From assembly GCA_032353305.1 (NCBI GenBank), contig JAUCNG010333288.1, positions 1 to 31,939 on the forward strand: 31,939 nucleotides of DNA, in the 5' to 3' direction. This DNA is from Cephalothrix spiralis (Eukaryota > Nemertea > Palaeonemertea > Archinemertea > Cephalotrichidae). Below, in pieces: positions 1 to 10,500 of the stretch; the stretch's first letter is position 1; each line of letters starts with the position of its first letter. The translations under genes were made by a program, and so were the position numbers. The notes beneath the pieces were generated by a model that was given only the letters and a program-made list of their open reading frames with translations, was not told where the DNA came from and searched no databases.

Positions 1-1537
1 GTGTCTCTGATATATTTTAACCATAGTGCTGGTAGATATTCTTTAATACGAATGTGGAAAAAGGGTTTAACTAAACGTGACGTCCCGGAGATTTCGTACT
101 ATCATTTTTAAACAATTATATTTCTGGAAGTAGTCGGTGTAGAGACAAAAAAAAATTTGCATATTGATGCTGAAATAATAGGCTAAAAATATCGCAATCA
201 CATTCAATGAAACTTAAAATTTTCTCATTCTCTTACATCTTCTTGTATTTTTAGGTGTTTGTTCTCGTTGGTATCTTTCATGCATACAAATTCGCAAAGC
301 TTAAAGCGGTGTCAAAATTGTCTTTGCAACATCAAAAATTGTCAAATTTTACATTCAACTTAATATGTATGAAAAAATATTGAATCAAACTACATAAACA
401 TATACATTTTCTGAAAGCCTGAATTGTTGAGTATAAATGCTCTGTGAAATAACTCTGCGATGAATAGTAAGCGAAGAAGTGGAGCAAAGTTGAAAAGGGG
501 GGTTTATGGAATGGCCCAAATATCGTAGAGAAAAACACTCTAAAGCTCTATATTTCTCACTACAAATTAAGTTTTTGGAAACTTGATCAAATGTGATGAC
601 CACAAATAATACATTGGACGGTTTTTGACAAAATGTTAGGGGTTCTTGTCATGAACAAAATCCCAATATTTATACAACGTAGAACGCGGACTCTTCTTAT
701 CTTTGAAGGAAAAAAACCGGGTCCCGATCCACCGAAAATTTCTACCCTAAATTACAATTTTAAAAAGCCTCTATAATTCGATTTTTGTTGGACATTTGAA
801 AACCCAGAGAACACCTAAAATTTTGTCAAAAACCTTAGAAAAACGACTCGAAAACGTTACTCACTCCTCTATATACTCTTGGTTGTACTGTGTTAATTTT
901 CGTTAAATATTTCGACACTGAATGTTTATTTAAATGATAATTAAATTATAAACAAAAAATAAGCAACACAACGAATTATTTATTTAGCACAGTAGCACAA
1001 TTATAGATTATGGCCTATATGAGAAAAGAAAATATGAAAATGAATTACGTTGTATTTTCTTTTCATAGCTTAAATAACCTTACTGCATTTATTAAAAATA
1101 TTTTGTTATTATAATAAAATTTGATGAACAAAACTTTGTTTTTTATGATACTTGGTATTTGTAAATCTAACCTGTCCAGAGGTAATTACGCCTAATATAT
1201 ACGCGGCGATAATTACTGATTAGACTGGGGGCAAAATTATAAGAATAACTTTTAAATCTACGAATTATGAATAAAACATTAAGTTTATAACTAAAAGCGA
1301 GGGGCAAATTCACTTCCATTTTTGAAAATAAGTAAATCCATTTATATTGATTATAGCCAATCTGTAAGAATCAGGCAGTTTTCGATATAACATCAAGTCA
1401 CTGATTTTTTGTTTCTTTATTAGAATTAACTCTTATCACACCATGATTTATATGAATTGCTTTTGAGCGTTTTTACGTTTCTTAGAGAGCATTAACTTCG
1501 TGATTCTTACGTTTTGGCTCTTAAAATATTAAAAAAT
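1..1537. other. Intergenic, no feature recognised
   Basis: AT-rich sequence with only short open frames (up to about 70 codons), none resembling a known protein. I see no RNA gene, CpG-rich promoter or long repeat. Confidence 0.5.
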
Positions 1538-1874
1538 GTGACCCGAGATATCAAAATGAGTGAAAATAGTCGACAAAGTAAATACTCAACCCCATATTTT
1601 AAATCATAGTGCTTATTATGAACTTAGTGAATTTTCAAAAATCGATGTTTTTGTAAGCCAGTATAGACGTTAAAATTTTTAAGTTTGTATGGCCACCATG
1701 ATCTCCGAGGTGACATTCTCAAAATACATGTACAACTTTCGTACTTGGCCACACAACATGGTTTATATCCAGATTTATAATTTGAATAGGAACATGATTA
1801 CGACCTATTATGTGTAGAATTTGAAAATGATAAAAAGTGAATTTTGCAAGTTTGATTTTGATATCTCCGGTCAC
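1538..1874. mobile_element. Candidate MITE with 20-bp inverted ends
   Basis: GTGACCCGAGATATCAAAAT (1538-1557) and the reverse complement of 1855-1874 agree at 19 of 20 positions. The element is flanked by the direct repeat AAAT on both sides (1534-1537 and 1875-1878), a possible 4-bp target duplication, although the sequence there is A-rich. No product is recognisable inside. Confidence 0.4.
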
Positions 1875-2807
1875 AAATGATAAAAAGTAATGGAAATTTA
1901 TGAAAAGAAACATAAAATATGAAACAATTTTGATATGAACATGTATAACTAAAAAGTGATTTTCCCCTCGATTAAAAGGACATACCACAATAATGGACTA
2001 ACTAATTTCTGCATGTTTGATTCATGCAGTATTGATTACATTCCGATATCTAAATACCCCACTGTACTCATCTACACTCCGACATTATTGAGGCAGATGT
2101 TCATTGAACCTCATCTCTGGGGAAGGGGGCGACGTGATTGGTCATCGGTTAATTCTATTAATACTTATGATATTGATTTGCCTTACGAGTTAATATTTCG
2201 AGTCAATGGTTATAGATATCGATAACTGGACAACTAGTATAGCCCCAGTGCAGTGTCGCAGTTTATAGTACCCCGATAGACTTCAATCTTAGTTAATTCT
2301 AGATCGCGTGTTCAAATCTTGCCAGATCCATAATTATTTTCACCGAACAAATTCTCAAATATTGATTTTAAAATAAATAATTCGATCGGATTTAGCTCTA
2401 ATAGTGTAGATGGATACAGTAAATATTTAGATAGTATCGATAGTGGAGAAGATCGGAATGTATTGATTGATGAACTTAATGGTTACAAATATATCAATTT
2501 CAATACACAATTTGCTGCCTAAAATTGGCCATGAAGCCACGGATTGTAGAATTTTATTTCTGGTGTATTTAGTTGTTGTGATATGTCTTTTCCGACAGAC
2601 TTTAGTTTGAAATTGTCTTAAAAGAAAATCTTGAATACTGGTATAGAAACTATTGCCCCTTAATTTATTTTTAAAAATATGTCTAGTAAGTATAGATATG
2701 CAATGCATAGAACATAAAAAGAAGCACGCAGCTAATAACGTTTCTTGATATTTTAAAGCAGTTACATTGTAGCCTACATATATATAATAAAATGAAGCAA
2801 GCAAATA
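1875..2807. other. Intergenic between two inverted-repeat elements
   Basis: Apart from the possible SINE head at 2229-2335, no supported feature. A minus-strand frame of 125 codons (2427-2804) is the longest, but it has no recognisable domain and ends just before the 2808 element. It is probably chance. Confidence 0.45.
2229..2335 (+). mobile_element. Possible tRNA-derived SINE head
   Basis: A box A-like stretch (TAGCCCCAGTGCAGTGTCGC, 2240-2259) is followed about 50 bp later by a box B-like 11-mer (TGTTCAAATCT, 2309-2319; the consensus is GGTTCRANTCC). The spacing suits an RNA polymerase III promoter of a SINE. The sequence does not fold into a full tRNA cloverleaf by eye. The evidence is suggestive only. 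Confidence 0.3.
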
Positions 2808-3548
2808 AGGGTGGTTTAGAATGATTGCATAAAGCAGTATTTTTCAATTTTGAAACTTAACATAATTTGATGTCCAGTATAGTTTGGAATCTGGTTTTAA
2901 TATTATTGTTTACAATTTACTGCAACTTTAAAGTATATTTGTATATTAGTTTATGGACATTTTGTGCGATAAAAAGTTCATAAAATGATGATGGTAGTCG
3001 ATTGCGCACGGGGTTTTAAAACAATGCACTGGCCTGAGAATGTCGTTGCATTTTGACAAAGAATCGGATGCGGGGGGGGGGATTATAGAATGATGCCAAA
3101 TTCGATTTGCCGAGTTTTGTATCAATCTTATTATTCTTTTCCGCATTCCAAACGTTGTGCTTTCAAATCTATTTTCCGCCTACCCCGGTGTCGTTGCAAT
3201 GTTTTGGCGGGCCGTAAGCAATTGATTAGCAACGTGACAATTGCTCTATGTTTTTATTTAATGAAACTATTTAATTTTTGCGGATATGTTATTGATTGCC
3301 AATTGCATACTGTACATTTTCTGCCAGAAAATCAGCTAGGGATTAAAAAATCTGTTTAATTTGTTGGTGCGACCATTTTGTGACTTTCAAGAGGTCTCTA
3401 AAATTTGAATTTGGGGCATTTTTCTTAATTTGTTTCTACCGCTTAGCTCTATGAATCGTCAAAATATTTAGAAAATAATAATACCATAATTTAAAATCCC
3501 TTAAAAATAGAAAAAATACTACTTTTTGCAATCATTCTGAACCACCCT
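2808..3548. mobile_element. Non-autonomous DNA transposon (about 740 bp) with Tc1/mariner-like ends
   Basis: The ends are inverted repeats of 38-39 bp (2808-2845 and 3510-3548) that agree at 35 of 38 positions with one extra T. Each begins AGGGTGGTT and continues AGAATGATTGCA. A TA dinucleotide lies just outside each end (2806-2807 and 3550-3551, the latter after one extra base), as expected for Tc1/mariner-type insertion. The interior has only short frames with no recognisable transposase, and includes a run of ten G (3072-3081). It is best read as a MITE or a deleted element. Confidence 0.75.
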
Positions 3549-4893
3549 GTATAATTCTTATCTTAAAGGCCGTTATTACAATAAATGAATTTATTTTCGA
3601 AAATACACACATCCGGCCCGATTATAAGGCCATTGGCTACAGTTACAATAATAGCGCATCTTATTCGGTATACATTGTATTTCTTTTTCATGGTTCAAAC
3701 AATGATCAACAATCTATTTTAATTCATGTCGAAAATCCTTGGACTGAACCGGACTGAACCACCAAATTACATAAAAAATTGACGGAGCATTATTTCATTT
3801 TTATAATTTTGTTCCATACATGTATGGGTAACTGAAGCCAGCGGCCTTAAATATTGTGAAGCTCTTTAGAATATATGACTATATATCTTGTAACTAGATT
3901 ATATGGAATATATTTACAAATATAGCCGTTGATATTTTGTTTGTATATATGGCTCATCAATCAAGTAATAAGTGAGCTCTGTACATCTTTACCGATACTA
4001 CATTTCGTCAGTCTGGCCACGGATTCTATGGTGCTGATGTAGTATTTATATCAAAGGCTTTATTTGTGAACACTTGATTAATATACACTTTAATATAAGA
4101 AAACTTACGATAAAGCCACTCATTTAATATAGCAAACCTTAAGCATATCATATATATCGTTTTCCATCGACTATAAAGTTAATATATATATATAAAGAAT
4201 ATAGCTTTTTAGAATACATCTAGCATAATATAAGAGTACTATGGATACAGGAAGCATGCACGCATTTTTGTATAATTTAATCTATGAAAATCAATTTAAT
4301 CCAAGCTTAAGAAGTCGTTTTAGAGTACAAAAGATATCGAGATAGATAAAATCCTCAAATGTATATTTTTTAAACTTATTATAATACCGTTTTGGCAGGT
4401 TTTGCAACAAAAAAACAACCCTTGAATAGAATATTAGAAATTATGATTCAGAAAAAGTACATTAGATTTTAAATTTATTTATCATTTAACTAAATATCAA
4501 GTATATGTTTTTATTTGGCATTGAAATCTTATTATGGAGCGCTAGTGACTCATTTAATCATTTGTATGAATGATAATCAATTTTAACTATCTTGATAAGA
4601 ATAGAAGGGTTTAATAAAATTGTTACTATAAATATATTATTTTGCAGTAAGCATCATCTAACATCTTTTCAAATTAAACAATCTTTCATTGCAAACATAT
4701 GAGTGATTTTTTTCTAAAAATCAACTTCAGTTTGCTAAACAAAGCTTCTTCATTTAGAAGAGAAAAAAACTTCTATCTTTGTAACTTTTGCTTCTAATAA
4801 AGATTAACATAAGATTGATAAGAATAACTAGAGATAGCGAAATTAAGGAGTCCGCCAAAATTGATAAAAAAATGATGGATTCAAAATATACAG
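3549..4893. other. Intergenic, AT-rich
   Basis: Holds the 3625-3849 inverted repeat, a 10-bp duplication (GGACTGAACC twice near 3740) and a short TA run (about 4181-4195). No coding sequence or RNA gene is recognised. Confidence 0.5.
3625..3849. repeat. Inverted repeat pair, possible small fold-back element (225 bp)
   Basis: TAAGGCCATTGGCTACAGTTAC (3625-3646), split here as TAAGGCCATTGG + CTACAGTTAC, pairs with 3828-3849 at 19 of 22 positions. A perfect 14-bp palindrome CCATACATGTATGG (3814-3827) abuts the right arm. No target-site duplication was found. Confidence 0.35.
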
Positions 4894-5020
4894 CACGGTT
4901 CACCCGTCGCGGTATAAAGTTGAATAAAAGTTTTTTCCTATACATGTACATAGCTGGGGCCTTATTCAAGCCTAGAGCAAATTTTGACGCTTAATATAGA
5001 GACTGGTTTTAAACCATATA

Positions 5021-5386
5021 AGGGGCCGCGCATAAAAGACGTCCGCGCACAAGGGGGAGGAGGTTGTTCCTGTTGCGGACACTCTGCGGACAGGGGGTGT
5101 CCTGAGAAAAGCAGACGTCTTTTATGGATAAGGTATAGGTTCATTATAATCCTAAAAGCGAGATTATAAGACTCACCCCGTAGTCATAATTAACTAAAAG
5201 TGCTCATTTTTCCTTCCCTTAAATAACTTATTTGAATTTCGAGTGAGGAGTAAGCCACGTGATTAATAACTAGATCTACGTCCTCAAGGCTTGATACTAT
5301 ATCAATAGGATTTCAAGATGAGTTAACCAAATTTAAAATTAAAAAAAACCCGGAAGTAAATCGGACGTCTTTTATGGACGGCCCCT
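5021..5386. mobile_element. Inner MITE-like element with 25-bp inverted ends
   Basis: The left end 5021-5045 and right end 5362-5386 are inverted repeats matching at 23 of 25 positions, with core CATAAAAGACGTCCG. A third copy of the core lies inside at 5113-5133 in the right-end orientation, so the left 115 bp is itself a smaller palindrome. The segment 5040-5110 is GC-rich against an AT-rich background. No coding capacity or clear target-site duplication is seen. Confidence 0.65.
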
Positions 5387-5424
5387 AAATGTATTGATGA
5401 TAGATAGAAAACTGTATGATTTTG

Positions 5425-5475
5425 TACTCCTTCGCTCTAGGCTCAGAATTTTTACTCCTTCGCTCTAGGCTCAGA
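5425..5475. repeat. 23-bp perfect tandem duplication, period 28 bp
   Basis: Two identical 23-bp copies beginning TACTCCTTCGCTCTAGGCTC lie at 5425-5447 and 5453-5475. They overlap the inner end of the right arm of the fold-back element, so part of that arm has been duplicated. Confidence 0.8.
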
Positions 5476-5531
5476 TAAGGCCCTAAGCTACGTATAGGAA
5501 AAATGCAGCCATGGCTTTTTTCATTTAACTT

Positions 5532-5537
5532 TTTACT
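5532..5537 (-). promoter_or_regulatory. Possible polyadenylation hexamer AGTAAA
   Basis: The 3' flank of the stop (minus strand) has no AATAAA or ATTAAA that I could find in the first several hundred bases. The variant AGTAAA lies about 155 bp after the TAG, inside the right arm of a fold-back element. This is weak evidence; the true end of the transcript may be further left. Confidence 0.2.
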
Positions 5538-5691
5538 ATGACGAATAAACCGTGACAGGAGTTCTCGTAATTTGAATAAAATAAATAGAATTGTATGAAA
5601 ATTTTAGCAGGTAAGCACAATGTACGATTATTGGATGTATCACTTTCCAATTTTGCTGTTACAACAACTACATTCCAATAAATCAAAAAGT

Positions 5692-6350
5692 CTACATAAA
5701 TTCATCCATGATGACCTCCTCTATTTGTGTGACAATCATCTTTTGTAGCATATCGGTTCCTTTACCATCTTTAATATCCAGACCAACAAAACCTTTTTCT
5801 TTCATTGAAGACTTGGCGTTGTTAACGTACGTTGTTTTGAACTGTCCAAATTCATAATCCGTGCAGGAATTAATTTGAACGTACATGAAATATATCTGTT
5901 TTTGTGCGAAGGAAGATATAGCTTCAGGCATGTTTCCACCTTTGGATGGGTGACTGTCCGAACTAGCATACGCTTGACCAGTGCAAAAGATGCCATGACC
6001 AGGCGCATCAGCAATATGCACCAGGAACTTGGCACTTCCTTCCCAACTAAAAGCAAGAGCTTCATTAAAAGCCCGTATCTTATCTTCTGGCAGGTCAGCA
6101 CCGCCGCTGGCACTCATAGCATTAACAAGGTTGACAATATCATCAATGTTTTCGGTGAACGCACAGGGTTGTGTATGGCCAGGATCTCCAAAGTCTTTGT
6201 ATCCGATAAAGGCAACTCTTAACTTTGCAGACTTGCCACCTACTTCCTCCACTTTTGCTTTGATCGAATTAGTCATGCTGACTATGTAGCTCTGGGCCAT
6301 TTTGATATAACCACCCATAGAACCAGTTGTGTCAAGAACGAAGCAAAGGT
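5692..6350 (-). other. vWA3, alpha-kinase (VwkA) type vWA domain
   Basis: DTTGSMGGYI (Asp8387, Thr8389, Ser8391), RVAFIGYKDF, FTENID, SASGGADLPED, ALAFSW and VHIADAPGHG follow the order of the vWA domain attached to alpha-kinases. The kinase part is absent and the protein ends soon after the domain. It differs clearly from vWA1 and vWA2, so it did not arise by simple duplication of them. Confidence 0.85.
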
Positions 6351-6974
6351 CAATATTGAGAGCATTGCAACTTCTGCGGATGGGACTAATAGCCATGTAT
6401 AAAGCCTTTTTCGTCTTTTCCACCTGTTCTTTGTAAATGTTAGCCATATCCTCTTTCCAAACTGCCTCAAGGTCAGACAAATCTCGGTCACCATGTTTAA
6501 CCTTTTTCTCCTCAATGTAGTATTTCTGCAGGCTGTCTGGTTTCTCATTGCGACCTTCTGCGGCAAAGAACCGTCTTAGTCCATCAGGCAAAAGATCAGG
6601 ACTATTCACAACAATGTAGTTGGTGAAATAACTGAATATAGCATCAGTAAAATAACCAATGCCTATTCCAACTACCATGACATCTTGACTCTCTGCATAA
6701 GAAAGACTAGTGCGTAGTTTCAACGGAGCAGAATCAAAGCCGTCTGTAATGACAAAGAGAAATTTCTCTGACCGGGATGAAGAACTTTCTACTAGTGATT
6801 GTGTAGCATGTAACACCCCGTCCGACAAGTTTGTGGCATAATTGTCAAATTGAAGTTGGCCATAAACTCTTGCCTTAGCTACATTATCCCACTCCTGATC
6901 AAAGTCTTTTACAATGTGAGTTTCATTGCTAACTGTCAGTACGTTGAAATCAACGGAATTATTCTGCAAAGATG
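5692..6974 (-). CDS. Last exon of the giant gene: rest of vWA2 plus a C-terminal alpha-kinase-type vWA3
   Basis: This exon follows an acceptor (tttatttcag) and begins with two bases that complete an Ala codon started by exon 1, so the frame continues from ...ALIGLA into A-SLQNNSVDFNVLTV. A TTG Leu codon at 6969 should not be taken as a start. It supplies the missing parts of vWA2: Thr at 8220 (motif ATNLSDGV) and Asp at 8250 (FVITDGFD). A third vWA domain follows, with DTTGSM at 8387-8392, then GYKDF, GGADLPED and IADAPGHG. That motif series is typical of the vWA domain of alpha-kinase proteins such as Dictyostelium VwkA. No kinase domain follows. The chain ends EEVIMDEFM and a TAG stop. Read alone, this exon would look like a separate 425-residue vWA protein; the matched splice phase argues for one gene. 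Confidence 0.88.
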
Positions 6975-7505
6975 CTGAAATAAATCAAAAGTAATTATTG
7001 AATTTGAATAACAAATAAACATATTAAATGACACGTATGTATGTAGGGCTACAGTATTGACTCTCTACATTCTTTTGAGATAAATGGTTATAACAAATAA
7101 TATGTACTGTACAAAGATTTATGTAGACTCGCATGTATTGGATATTGCCAAGATAATGCAAATTACTATCATTTTTAATGCCATATTTTTGGGATGGGAG
7201 CCTGGCCGACATCGCCACTATAGACCCGTTTTGTGCCCTGAAAGACTACAACTTTAAATGAAGGTACATGTATGACACTATTTGTACCGTTAATTACTCG
7301 ATTTCTCATTGACTACCTGTTACACCTACTCCTATTCTTAATCTTCAATTTGCTAGACCTTCTAAATTTAGTTAAGGAAAAGGGACTGACAAATCAAGGA
7401 AAATAACGGTATACTTTTACCTGCTAATCCAATCAGTGCTTGTGTTGAGCCAGTCGCCGTCATACCAATCATTGAAGCAGATGTATCAAGTAGCAGAGAT
7501 ACTCT
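6600..7505 (-). other. vWA2, complete MIDAS domain split by the intron
   Basis: DTSASM at residues 8151-8156 ends exon 1. Exon 2 carries Thr8220 (ATNLSDGV) and Asp8250 (FVITDGFD), followed by VVGIGIG and LLPDGLRRFF. These are the parts of a full CobT/MoxR-associated type vWA domain. The genomic span includes intron 7420-6975. Confidence 0.87.
6975..7420 (-). other. Spliceosomal intron (446 bp, phase 1) inside the vWA2 coding region
   Basis: On the minus strand the donor is AGCAG|GTAAAAGT and the acceptor is TTGATTTATTTCAG|CATC, with a pyrimidine-rich tract before the AG. The exon 1 residue base G plus the first two bases of exon 2 (CA) make GCA, Ala. The joined protein runs through the expected helix and strand after the DxSxS motif of a vWA domain. 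Retention would end the protein at TAA 7370-7368, leaving vWA2 truncated and vWA3 absent. Short open frames inside the intron show no recognisable product. Confidence 0.88.
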
Positions 7506-10500
7506 GTAGTCCTTTCTCGGGTATCCTATTCTGTTTTCATAAATCTTCTTATAATTGCCATCTGTACATATGAAGCGAATGAATCCCCTCAAAGAAAACG
7601 TTGGGCCATGGTAATCTTGCATGTTTCGTGTTGGACGATTGTCTGGTAAAACAAAAATGTCCAACACTGAGTCGAGATCACTGATAAAACGGGACGACCT
7701 TTCTTCCTCACTGCGTATGTATTTTGCACATTCGGAGATGGATTCGTTATTTACTTGGAATTCATATAGACTGCTTTTAGCTAAACTGTAGCTGTCATGA
7801 ATGCTTGTGTTAAAATTTTTGATCAATTCATTATCATAGGATTCTGCATCTGGTTCATTGTTAATGTCACTGACGTACAGTGACTTCCCCCATTGGATCT
7901 CTGCCTGTTGTACTTGTCTTTCTCTGTCTCTTTCGTGATAGTGTATACTGGGTACTCCAGCTGGGACGCATTTTGAAAAGGTGTAATGTCTTACTGAACT
8001 TGTTTTTCTTTTTCTTTCTTCTTCGGACAGAATAATGCAGATGTTTTTATGAATCATGAAGGCTACTGATTTAATTTGTGTACTAAGATCTTTAACAGGG
8101 TCAATATCTAGCCATGCTCCGGGTGATATCTCATCAAGAGTCTGCTTGGCTTTTGTAACGCTCATGTTATAGAATTCTAAATCGTTATCTTTATTTGGAT
8201 GGGTAGTCAAAACCATTAATCTTGCTTGTGACTTGCTTAACCATTGTTCATATAGTCCTTTGTTCCCTTGGCTCCAAATTCCATCTGTTAAGAGGACAAT
8301 AAACCGGTGTTCATTATCCTTTCTAGTCTTACCGTATAGTGGTTCACTTTCGGCAATATATCTGATGCCATCAGCTGCTAATGTCTTCTCTGAAGCATCA
8401 AATGACTCGATTATATATTGACCTCTTTTATAGTCCATTTCATCAGTGAAGGTTTTAAGAGTTGTTTGACTCTCTTCTCCACCAAACCTCACTACAGCAG
8501 TTTGTTGTTCAAGATGCTTCATGACTTCGAGAAAAACTATTAGAATATTCATTGCAAGTGTCATTTTGTCTCCATTCATGCTCCCTGAATTGTCAACTAG
8601 AAACACAAATTTGAAGACCTGCACATCACTTAGCTCAGCTTTTGCCTTGCCATCTGCATCTTTTGTACTCTGTAACATGTTCATTGCAACAGACTGTAGA
8701 TATCTAGTTATTCGAGCTAGAAGTTGATATTTTAGCTTCTCTTCTTCTACCTCTGGCAAAGCTTCTGGGTCTTGGTATGTTGCCACCTCATTAACAGTGT
8801 CCGTATTTTGCATTCTTTTCAACATGTTTACACTATTTGTTCTCATCAACCTCTTTTGCTCTGCTGATAACCTTACACGCATCTTTGCTGCTTTGTTATC
8901 TGGCGTAATATTAGGGTCAAATTTAAAGGTTTTTAAATCTCCCTTATTATCTTTTGCTCCTCTTTCATAGTCTGAGCTTTTTGCTATATTTCCAATTTGT
9001 ATATCAATAATCTTTGGTAGCATGTCTCGCGCTGTACCTAGCTTAACATCCGCATCAGAGTTTGTTGTTATAACGTCTTTCCACCTTGCTGATATACCAA
9101 GATTATCTGGTATGTATCGTTTTCTGTCATCTTCCTCATCTTGAATAGCTATCACCTGACTCAAATCCACATTTTGGAACCTCGATTTCCAGGAGGATTC
9201 TCTGTCGCTTTTAAATTTTAATTGAGACTGCCATACGTCTGTTGTGCGGCAGAATTGTACAATGTAATCCGAAGCTATCTCTCTTGATTTGATATGAATG
9301 TTTTCGTCTGCTAACCTTCTCTGTATTGTTTTTCCCTCTTCTCCGAGACAATCAATCAGATCACCCAGAATAACCTGGATGCGTTCCTTCAAGTCTCTGA
9401 ATAAATCAGCAAAATTGCCTTTTATTACTTGTTTATCCCATTCACTGTTGGCAAATAATACTGATCGATAGATGAAGGCATTATGTGAAAACACATCATT
9501 GAAAAATTCCTTCAGTACATCCAATTTGACATCTATAGCCATTTGGTGCAGCATATTGTTTTCAATACTTTCGAGAGTTTTAACAGCTTTATCAGACAGA
9601 TGTACCACTGAAATCGCAATACTAATGGTTAGCTTATTTTGATCATTGTCTATTTCTTTTAAATATTCATTGATTTCTTCAACAATCTTGGCGACGTCAG
9701 CTAGATCTGATCTTGATTTCTCTTCGTATCTCATTGAAACTTTAGATAAGCTTTTAGGTTCTGAACATGATACCATCTCTTCATTTGTTACATCTTTTAA
9801 ATGCTGGTCAACAGTATTTTCTGATTCTGAAATGGGGCTTGTAGATCTCTGTTCTGCTAAGAATTCCCTTACTTCCTTTAATACATCATTAAATAATGAT
9901 TCGTCCATTGATCGGATGTAAGGTTCCGACTCTTCATGGCTATCTTCAACCATTTTCATTATTGGCTTTTTGTCCTTCCGATTTGGCAGACATGCATCGC
10001 CATGCACACAAGCCAAAGTAACGCCAATCATCCCCAACGTTGATAGCATCATGTTGCTTGATGACAAGGCAGACATTGATGAATTAAGTATTAATTCTAA
10101 TGACGAAATAAGATGCGGGGACATTCCAATATCACTACTAGCTATGATTATGTCTAGCACTGCGGAAGTGATAGATAACGCCTCGTTATCTTCAACTTTC
10201 CCTTTGGCCTTAACGGCTTTTAGAGTTCTGCAGAGCTTTTGTAAAGCAATAATTGCCTTTCCAGATTTATCTATTTGTTCTGTGGTCGAAGGGCATATTC
10301 CTTGGTCATGAAGGACTCCAGATAAAAAGGCAAGAGCATCGTCTTCATATTGAATATGCTTTCTTCCTTTTTCTCGGACTTGGCAAAGTTGTGCACAGCG
10401 AAGAAGAGTAGTGGAATCATCAGACTCTTGTTGAACTAATTCTAATAAGGACTTTGAACACATAAAAACATTCGAACCAAGGATTTCCTGCTCTTCAATA

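Larger units (their letters stand above)
4894..5554. mobile_element. Fold-back / MITE-like element with 85-93 bp imperfect inverted arms
   Basis: The left arm (4894-4978) and the reverse complement of the right arm (5462-5554) run in parallel: both start CACGGTT, pass through CGTC, AAAGTT and TTTTTCCTATAC, then GGGGCC/AGGGCC, and end at GCTCTAGGCT (read outward on the right arm). Small gaps separate the matched blocks. The arms enclose a second, GC-richer element (5021-5386). No target-site duplication is clear. It lies 138 bp downstream of the giant gene's stop codon, so it may fall in the 3' UTR. Confidence 0.65.

Noticed and set aside
2240-2319. A functional tRNA gene
   Set aside because: The box motifs are imperfect and no acceptor stem or anticodon arm can be paired around them.
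2427-2804. 125-codon minus-strand frame as a gene
   Set aside because: No domain, no clear start context, AT-rich composition and low-complexity residues; it stops against the 2808 element.
3090-3359. Transposase remnant inside the 2808-3548 element
   Set aside because: The translation shows no helix-turn-helix or DDE/D-like motif of mariner or other families.
5021-5135. Rho-independent terminator or structured RNA gene
   Set aside because: The hairpin is explained by the inner element's end and its internal inverted copy; there is no sign of an independent RNA gene.
5692-6969. A separate 425-residue vWA protein gene
   Set aside because: Its first codon is TTG next to a splice acceptor, and it starts in the middle of a vWA domain whose first strand and DxSxS are in exon 1, in matching phase.
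6975-7420. 64-codon frame at 7024-7218 as a small gene
   Set aside because: It lies fully inside the intron and has no recognisable feature.
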